Of a DNA stretch of 64,000 bases, positions 57,464 to 64,000 are shown piece after piece. Source of the stretch: Sanguinoderma infundibulare (Eukaryota > Basidiomycota > Agaricomycetes > Polyporales > Polyporaceae); assembly GCA_032821775.1 (NCBI GenBank), contig JAVLRN010000003.1, forward strand, positions 1 to 64,000, in the 5' to 3' direction. The position numbers and the translations under genes were made by a program. The notes beneath the pieces are model-generated. The model had not been told where the DNA came from, did not search any database, and worked only from the letters and a program-made list of their open reading frames with translations. Position 1 is the first letter of the stretch. The number at the start of each line of letters is the position of its first letter.

Positions 57464-60398
57464 ATGTCACTAGCGGACAAGCCAGAGAGCAAGGCGAATG
57501 TGGGCCTGCACGAATTCGCTGTCGCGAAGCAGACCGGGTTGCGCGTCAGCGCAGAAGAGAGCCGACGGTAAATGCTGCTGTTGCTTCATGAATCACGGCC
57601 GTTTTTTGGTTAATGTAGCTCAACAGGATTGCAAAGAAGATCGACATATGGATTCTTCCCATCGTGCGTGTACTTTGCTTGTGATTGTGGCGGGGTGGAC
57701 GTTGATGGCTTTGCCGACTCTTCGGTCAGCTGTGTATTTTACAAGGTCTCAGCATCTGTGCGTGTCTCGATCGCTTCAATTTCTGGGTCATAGGAGTGGT
57801 AACATTACTTATGCTTGTGCAGTGGACAAGACGGCGTATGTCAGCATGGCCCATTTGTCCCAGCGCATGTCTGATCTGCTTCTGTCAGCTTGAATTACGG
57901 CAACCTGTACGGTATGAAGGCTGCGTTGCACCTGAGCGGAGTTCAGTTCAGTTGGTTCGCTAGCAGTGGGTTCCTCAGCTTATCATCGCATCATTTCTTT
58001 ATTACTTGCTACTGATCTAATGTCTGGCAGTATACTTGTGAGATAGTGCGCGTCGGCATCGTCTCGGCTGGCGACCCTAACCTCTCTTCTCTCACAGCAT
58101 CGGCTACCTTGTTGGCAATCACCCCGGCGCCTGGCTGTTGCAGCACTACCCATCTGGCAAAGTACTAGCGATAAGTGCGCCGCTGTTATTGTCGCGTACC
58201 GAGATCTAGAACTTACGTAAAAATCTAGCGACATTTATCTGGGGAACGATTGTGCTGCTGTAGGCATTGAAGTTCATCTCTCGCTCGGTGCTGTCCTGAC
58301 ATCGCCATCATCCAGCACGCCGGCCTGCACAAACTTCGCCGGGTTGATGGTTAGCCGGTATGCTCTGGTCGGACGACGGCACGCATTGTCGTTCTTGCTC
58401 ACTTTCATGCAAAGGTTCTTCCTCGGCCTCATGGAGGCCATCGTGACTCCAGGCATGACCATCCTGACCCCCATCTGGTACACCCAGGCAGAGGTGCCTC
58501 TCCGGCTGCTCGTCTGGGTGTCATTCAACGGATGGTCCGGAATTTTCGGAGGCTTCGTCGCGTATGGTATCGGACACATCGCCAACCCAGCGGTCGAGCT
58601 TTGGAAGTACATCTTCCTGATCGCAGGTGCGATCAGCGTGTCGTGTGAGTTGTTCTTGTGCCTGTTATTCGCAGACATGGTGAACGTCGCTGATCATAGT
58701 GGTGATAGTCTCGTTTGTGCTGTGGTTCTTTCCCGACTCTCCTGTGGAGGCGCGCTTCTTGACGGAGGAAGAGAGGATACTCGCGGTCAAACGCGTGGCG
58801 GAAGCTAAGATCGGCGTCAAGAACACACAGTTCAAGTGGTACCAGGTAGGACAACGTCGTTGAGCTATGTGATGCGGCGCCATCAATGGTTCGGTCCAGG
58901 TACAGCAAGCTCTCGTCGACCCGAAGACATGGCTTCTATTCGTCGCATCGATTGCAGCTCAAATACCCACTGGGTAAGTATCAGTTCGCTAATGTCCAAG
59001 CTCCGATGACGGACTCGAATATCGTTTATCGTGTTTATAGTATCGTCTCAAACTTCTCGACTATTATCATCAAGGTTCGTTCCTTTATGATGGCCATCAT
59101 TTTATATACTCTCATTAACCTCGTTTCCAGGGCCTCGGCTTCACTACTCTCCAAAGCACTCTGCTCGACGCCGCCTCGTCAGGCGTGCAGATATTCGGTC
59201 TGCTTATCGCAGGGTTCATTCCTCTTAACCCTGTGGCAGTCCGTACGCCTCCGATGAGCTGATTCTCCTATAGGTACATTTGCATGCGCTTCAAGAACAG
59301 TATGTGCTGCCACCACCCGCTCTCGCCGAAGCTCATTTTGCCTCCTGACAGTGCGCGTCATCACGATGACGGCGGGGAACATCATCTGCATCGTCTCTGC
59401 GGCCTGCCTGACGTATCTCCCGTCCAGCCAGCAGTGGAACCGGCTCGTCGGGTTCTGGTTCACCCAGTTCCAGTCTGTCGGGTTCTCGCTCTCGTTAGTC
59501 ATGATTTCTAACAACGTGCGTTCTCGTCGTGTATGTCGGGATGGCTGGATTGGGCGATAGTGACGTATATGAGATAGATCGGAGGATTCACGAAGAGGAC
59601 TTTCACGACTGCGGTGACCTTCGTCGGCGTACCTGCTTTCCGTTGTCATGAGTAACCACATGAAGCTCACATCCTTCCCAGTACTGCATAGGAAACATCA
59701 TGGGGTGCGTCTGTTCACTCGCATATAGATTCCTTCCTCACCAGTGCTGCTACCATGCCTACAGTCCCCACTTTGTCATTGTGCGTATCTACTAATAACT
59801 ATCCGTTGGCCGACGACTTTGGAGCGGAACCGACTGAGTATATAGTGCTACAGGATAGCGAAGCGCCTCGCTACACCACAGGAACGGTATTGAATCCTTC
59901 CTCCTGCCGCATTGTTAAGCATTCTCGCTGATCCCTCTCACGACGCAGAAAGCCATGTTCATCGGTGTGTCACCTCCGACCAACTGTATTCCGGTTCCCT
60001 ATTTATCTAGACAAATTTGGGGCAGGCTACATAATCAAGACCATCGCTCACCTTGCGCTCGGGCTCTACATGCTCTGCAGCAACATCAAGGCACGTCGGC
60101 GTATAGTCGCCGCTTTTCACCCACTTTGGTTTCTCTGACCTCACCCCACGACTGTTAGCGTGACAGGGAACAAGGAAAGGTTGTAGTGTACGAGGATCAG
60201 CTCAAGGGAGAAGGTACGTGACTGGTTGTTGAGAGAAACTTGGTTGACGGTCTGCCGATAGAGGCGGGGATGCATGACCGCACTGAGTTTGAGAACAAAT
60301 ACCATAGGTAAGTTCTGGCTTGTGCATTATTATTTTAGGACGCGTTTCAAGATTGCGATGGTGCTGACTCACAAATATCCTTTAGATACGCTCTGTAA
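57464..60398 (+). CDS. MFS permease, Dal5/allantoate-permease (ACS) type
   Basis: ATG at 57464, stop TAA at 60396-60398, at least 17 small exons. Spliced signatures follow the family order: RRIAKKIDIWILPI, DKTALNYGNLYGMKAAL, QFSWFASIYFIGYLVGNHPG, WGTIVLLTPACTNFAGL, MVSRFFLGLMEAIVTPGMTI, WYTQAEVPLR, then FPDSPVEARFLTEEER, ALVDPKTWLLFVASIA, GLGFTTLQSTLLDAASSGVQ, SNNIGGFTKRTFTTAVTFVG, SEAPRYTTGT and KFGAGYIIKTIAHLALG. The C-terminus is TEFENKYHRYAL. These proton-coupled plasma-membrane carriers import organic anions, vitamins or small peptides. Two exons are tiny: 7 nt at about 58031-58037 and 16 nt at about 57728-57743. One intron near the end of the gene appears to use GC. It is a neighbour of the GH92/GH3 pair, which suggests uptake of a released nutrient. 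Confidence 0.88.
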
Positions 60399-60920
60399 AT
60401 CATACCGGGAGCCTTCTGATGCACGCTGAGTTTGCTTGGCATGCGCCTGCATGCGAGTGCCAGACATGCACGTTCAACGCCGCTAACCTGTCCCCAAGTG
60501 CCACCCGGCGCTCGCACGAGTGTGCATCTCGCTGACATGGAGTCCCCGACAAGTCGTTCCAAATGGACAGCATACTGTGATGTCGTTAGGTATCCTTCTA
60601 CTGCGAATCGAATCGGAAGCTGGCCAGCGGAACACTCTCATGAACACGCGTCGCGTGTCGCCAGTGATCCGTATCCAACCCTGTCCTGGATCTGTGGTCT
60701 TGCCGAGTTCGGCTGGGACCCGAGTACTCGAGTGCGGACGGGGGGACGGCCAGCGGATGCATCGGGACGGAAGTCACGCGCGAAACGCGTTCACAAGTAA
60801 GAGTCTGCGACGATCACCGAATGAGCTCATATTTAAGTGAACGCTGGTTACCGTCCCCAACTTGAACGCCACTGCGGAGAGGCGGCCGAGCGACATGTAT
60901 CGCGAAGCCCCACCCACCCT
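60399..60920. other. 3' flank of the MFS gene; no gene seen
   Basis: Overlapping frames on both strands (for example 60432-60800 plus) without recognisable motifs. Nothing else stands out. Confidence 0.45.
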
Positions 60921-61316
60921 CCATCAGCAAACCGGGTTTGAGGTTTACAGAGACGTGTAATAATCCATATAGCTCTGTAGGCATTGTAGTGGTTTGTAGG
61001 TGCCTCACGGTATTATGCAATTCAGAATATAGCTCTATAGCCATCTGGCGTATGCGACGATATCCTACAATCTATAGCGGAACGTGCGGCAGGGCCCTGT
61101 AGCATTCCGCCAGAACCGGGGGAAATACTGTAGTGTCATGTAGGACTCATAGGTAGATATTGTAGAGGACTGCAATGCTCGCCGCAGAGTATGGTAGCAT
61201 ACAACAAATACCTACAGAGATATACTGTTATCTTGTGGTGCTCATAGCAATTACGCTGGTACTCGCCCACCGGCCATGTGACACACAACGAAATAATGGT
61301 CAAAATTCATCAATTT
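60921..61316 (+). repeat. Dispersed repeat B' (inverted copy of 47658-48110)
   Basis: It starts CCATCAGCAAACCGGGTTTG and ends AATGGTCAAAATTCATCAAT, the complement of repeat B, with small length differences inside. CTACA/TGTAG words are frequent. No coding capacity seen. Confidence 0.8.
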
Positions 61317-62432
61317 ATGCTCGAGCAGATCACACGACAGTAATATATCACACTATCTATTATGAAGTGAGAGTGAGCACGGGCAACTTGGGACCATAGG
61401 AATAAATAACTAGTGAGACAGCCTGAGAGTGGGAACCATTGCCATTCGCACCTTGATCAGCGCCGTCGCCGTTCGCGCGTTTCACGTCGTATCCGCCATC
61501 GCCATCGCTGTTGCGCTGTGCTTTCTCCCTGTAACAACTGCAAGATCAGCATCGTCCGCCTCTGTCTGACCGACGAAACAACGGAGCAGGGCAGTGATGG
61601 GGGAACGTGAGACGATGATCTCGTCGTCTACTGATAATCACTCAAGGTGAAGAAGCAATGAGCTTCGCGACAGCGATTGGCATACCGGTAGAACACCCAC
61701 CTCGCAAGCACCGAGCCCCATTGCGAACATGTCGTTTATTCCTCACAAGTCTCCGCCGAACAGAGACGGCCACGCACCTTTCTGGCACTTGGGGCAGTTC
61801 CGTATGAGAGTGCGCGCTGAAAAGTTAAAGCGCCACACGGTCGTCAGTCACGAGAAAGAAAAGTCGGGAAACATGGAACGGCGGTCACGCACTCATAGCT
61901 TCCTCGATCGCGTGCCGTACGTTGAGCTTCTTGTCATCTTCGACTTCTACAACGCCGGCGGATCAAACGAGCCCCGTCAGCAAACGCAAAACGCACCGCC
62001 CAACGGCATATAGGGTTTTCCAACAAGTAAACGTACCTTGACAACTCTTCGGAAGGTGGTCCTGTAGCATCAGCGCAGGCGGGAAGATACCGTCAGCATC
62101 GCGCTAACCTTCCATGCAAGAACTCGAGCGACGGGACGTCGCACATCGGGAGATGGACGCAGAGCGGGGAAGGCGACAAGTGCGCACCGACAGATGAATG
62201 GACTAGCTAACGAATGAAGGAAAAAAGGGTCAAGTTTCGCAGATGGGCCATCACCAAGCTGACGCCACGAAAGACAACCCACACCCACGCGTGACAGGAC
62301 AAGGGGGTAGGAACGATAGACACGAGGCATGGTCGACGATGAGCAATAGATGGAGGGAGAAAACAGAACGAACGTGCCATGTACAGACGGCAGGAAAAAC
62401 AACAGAACAGAACAGGCCAACGACACACTCAC
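61317..62432. other. No gene seen
   Basis: Sequence between repeat B' and the broken RBR gene. A 94-codon plus frame (61729-62013) has no recognisable features. On the minus strand, where the missing C-terminal half of the RBR protein should continue, no cysteine-rich exon is found. Confidence 0.45.
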
Positions 62433-63222
62433 TGGCTTCTTGCACGCCCTGCACGTCACCGCCCCGCAGCCCTCGTTCTCGCACCTGAACAGCCGCTCCT
62501 GCTCGTTCTCGATCACGACCTTGTACTCGCAGAACGGACACTCCTCAAGCCCCTCCAGCTCAGCCGCCTCGATCTCCTTCCGCTGCTTGACGCTCTCGTA
62601 CAGCTCCAGCAGCTTCGGCGTTAGGAACCGCCGAAGCTCCGACTCGGGGAACGCGAGCTTGCACTCCGACCGGTCCATGCACATAATCCGCGCGTCGTGC
62701 TCGCCCAGCTTCGTTTCCGCGCACGTCATCATGCACGCCGTGCAGAACAGGTGCGCCTCCAGGCATGGCACCATCTTGTCCTGTATGCCATGTCATCCGA
62801 AAGGCGAGCCGTAGGAGGGGCCAGGTAGTGTGTAAGAACTGCATGTACACGACGCAAAAGACGACCACTCACGAACGGATACTCGCAAAAACAACACCCG
62901 CACTCGATCCCCCCCTCCTTCTGCATCTGCGCCTACTCCTCGACCGCCTTCGCCCGCTCCATCTCCTCCTCCACCAACTTTGTCCTCACCCACGTCATCT
63001 CCCGGTCCAGTTCCCATCGTGCTTCTGCACGCTCTAGCCCTTGATCTTCCGCGGGCGCGACATGGCCTCGTACGGGCGCGGCACGCGCTGTTGCTGCTCC
63101 CGGAGGATCATTGGGGCCGCCGCCATAGCATTCACAAAGTGCAGGAAGAGGTTGAGAAGAGCGGCAGCGGCAGTCTTGGACCCAAGCACGGTGCTGAGGT
63201 CATGGTGGAGTATGTTAGACAA
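62433..63222 (-). pseudogene. Broken RBR (RING-IBR-RING) E3 ubiquitin ligase, RNF216/Triad3-like
   Basis: After splicing (intron 62781-62872) the frame reads IECGCCFCEYPF, DKMVPCLEAHLFCTACM, then PKLLELYESVKQRKEIEAAE, ECPFCEYKVVIE, FRCENEGCGAVTCRACKKP, i.e. RING1 and the start of the IBR of a Triad3-type ligase. Upstream, AERAEARWEL and WVRTKLVEEEMERAKAVEE align with the usual helical linker but end at an in-frame TAG (62933-62935). The earlier QQQRVPRPYEAMSRPR segment is in a different frame. The rest of the IBR and RING2, which holds the catalytic cysteine, are absent downstream. Ligase activity is therefore lost. It lies next to repeats and a second broken gene, so the right edge of the window is another decay zone. 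Confidence 0.7.
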
Positions 63223-63426
63223 TGTAGTAAGCGTAGGACATGCAAGACAGAAAAAAGGATGAGGTCAAGGTGCGAACGCGTTCGATGTGAAACCCCTCAA
63301 GCGCCCATGTGATTAGGGTTTGGCTACGACCAAACTTAGCCGCAACATCCACGACTTGCGTTTCTCGGGCTGGTCGCCGATACCCCTTGTATAGTGCCCA
63401 GCACTCTGAAGCATTTGCACCTGACT

Positions 63427-63678
63427 GTTGTATCGCTTTGCAATACTTGGCGGTATCCGTCCGATGAACTATAATGCTCTACAATAATCTATCAGGTGCG
63501 TCGGATGAGCTACAATACTCTGAAATGATTTATCGTATACGGGCGGAACCCTGCAGGATTCCATCGTATCCGACGACTTCCTACAGAGTCCTGCACGGTG
63601 GGACCGGATCCGGCGAAACCCTGGATAGCCCCTTAGCGCTCAGCATAGCCCTGCAGGCAGGTTGCGCTTTTGCTGATG
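63427..63678 (-). repeat. Dispersed repeat A' (inverted copy of 46223-46460)
   Basis: The complement of repeat A: GATTCCATCGTATCCGACGA, CTTCCTACAGAGTCC, then GGTTGCGCTTTTGCTGATG. It stops 13 bp before a fragment of a membrane-protein gene, so the repeat may mark the break. Confidence 0.75.
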
Positions 63679-63690
63679 TCCGACTCATCC

Positions 63691-63893
63691 ATGGCCGAAT
63701 TTGGCGTCGGCCACTTCCCAGACTGCACAGGTCCCAGACCGAGAAGGGCCTCACTCAAAACAACCACGCTATTCCGATGCACACGGTTGCCGTCGCGGTG
63801 GACACGACCACGACCACGACTCTGAATCTCGCCCGCGACAACATCGCTGGCGCGGCGTGTTTGAATCGCTTCCTTGGGATCCGGAAGATTTAA
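63691..63893 (+). pseudogene. Rearranged tail of a multi-pass membrane-protein gene
   Basis: MAEFGVGHFPD (63691 on) matches MAEFGAGHFSD in exon 7 of the gene at 22080-23836. The next segment, RSQTEKGLTQNNHAIPM then VAVAVDTTTTTTLNLARD, matches the tail of that gene's exon 8 (RSQIENGLTRYDDALPM, VAVTVDTTTTTTATLARDD). The two pieces are in different frames, and the last membrane span between them is missing. It is a deleted, non-functional relative, with its frame ending in LNRFLGIRKI and TAA at 63891-63893. Confidence 0.7.
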
Positions 63894-64000
63894 GATTGAA
63901 GGTGTACGGTAAACAAGAATTTACATCATGATGTACGCACACACACGCTTGGGTCATAACCCGGACCCCTCCCGAAATCCGCACTACGCGACCTCGCATA
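63894..64000. other. Window edge; nothing identified
   Basis: About 100 bp with no recognisable feature. Confidence 0.4.

Overview
This window is the left end of a chromosome of a filamentous fungus, almost certainly an agaricomycete basidiomycete. It opens with about 130 bp of perfect (CCCTAA)n telomere. Its genes have many short introns (about 45-80 nt, mostly GT-AG, a few GC-AG), basidiomycete-type protein families and high GC. All splice models below were made by eye. For the five intact genes where every exon was measured (1353-aa subtelomeric gene, multi-pass membrane protein, BCAS3-like, zinc-finger, GH92/GH3 pair) the exon lengths sum to multiples of three.

Region 1 (1-9776) is telomere plus an array of telomere-attached Penelope-like retroelements of the endonuclease-less, Coprina-like kind. 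Three almost identical 2,835-bp elements and one distal remnant lie head to tail, all with 5' ends facing the telomere. Each is joined to the next through a short telomeric tract. Each carries a reverse-transcriptase frame that lacks its first motifs and a highly folded 3' region. That 3' region holds a complete type-I hammerhead ribozyme core about 40 nt before the telomeric junction; it is present in all four copies.

Region 2 (9777-20455) is old subtelomere. A minus-strand gene is cut exactly where telomeric repeat begins (9776). Next to it is an intact 8-exon gene for a 1353-aa protein of unrecognised function (10766-15751). Two 5'-only copies of that gene follow, each fused to a repeated 1-kb promoter/minisatellite module. 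The minisatellite unit is 25 bp with an 18-bp palindrome, and a fourth array, inverted, sits in an intron of the intact gene.

Region 3 (20456-46000) goes from decayed sequence into conserved chromosome: a kinase-like remnant, an intact multi-pass membrane protein gene, a BCAS3-like beta-propeller gene, a small unknown gene, about 12 kb of GC-rich DNA with no gene I can support, and a coiled-coil/zinc-finger protein gene.

Region 4 (46200-63900) is a carbohydrate-use cluster: a secreted GH92 alpha-mannosidase and a secreted GH3 glycosidase transcribed divergently from an 825-bp gap, followed by a Dal5-type MFS permease. Two pairs of dispersed repeats (A, B ... B', A') flank the cluster in mirror order. 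The right edge has a broken RBR E3 ligase gene and a rearranged tail of the membrane-protein family seen at 22 kb. A plausible reading, which is inference, is that GH92 and GH3 release sugars from mannose- and glucose/xylose-containing glycans outside the cell and that the permease imports a small product or acid.
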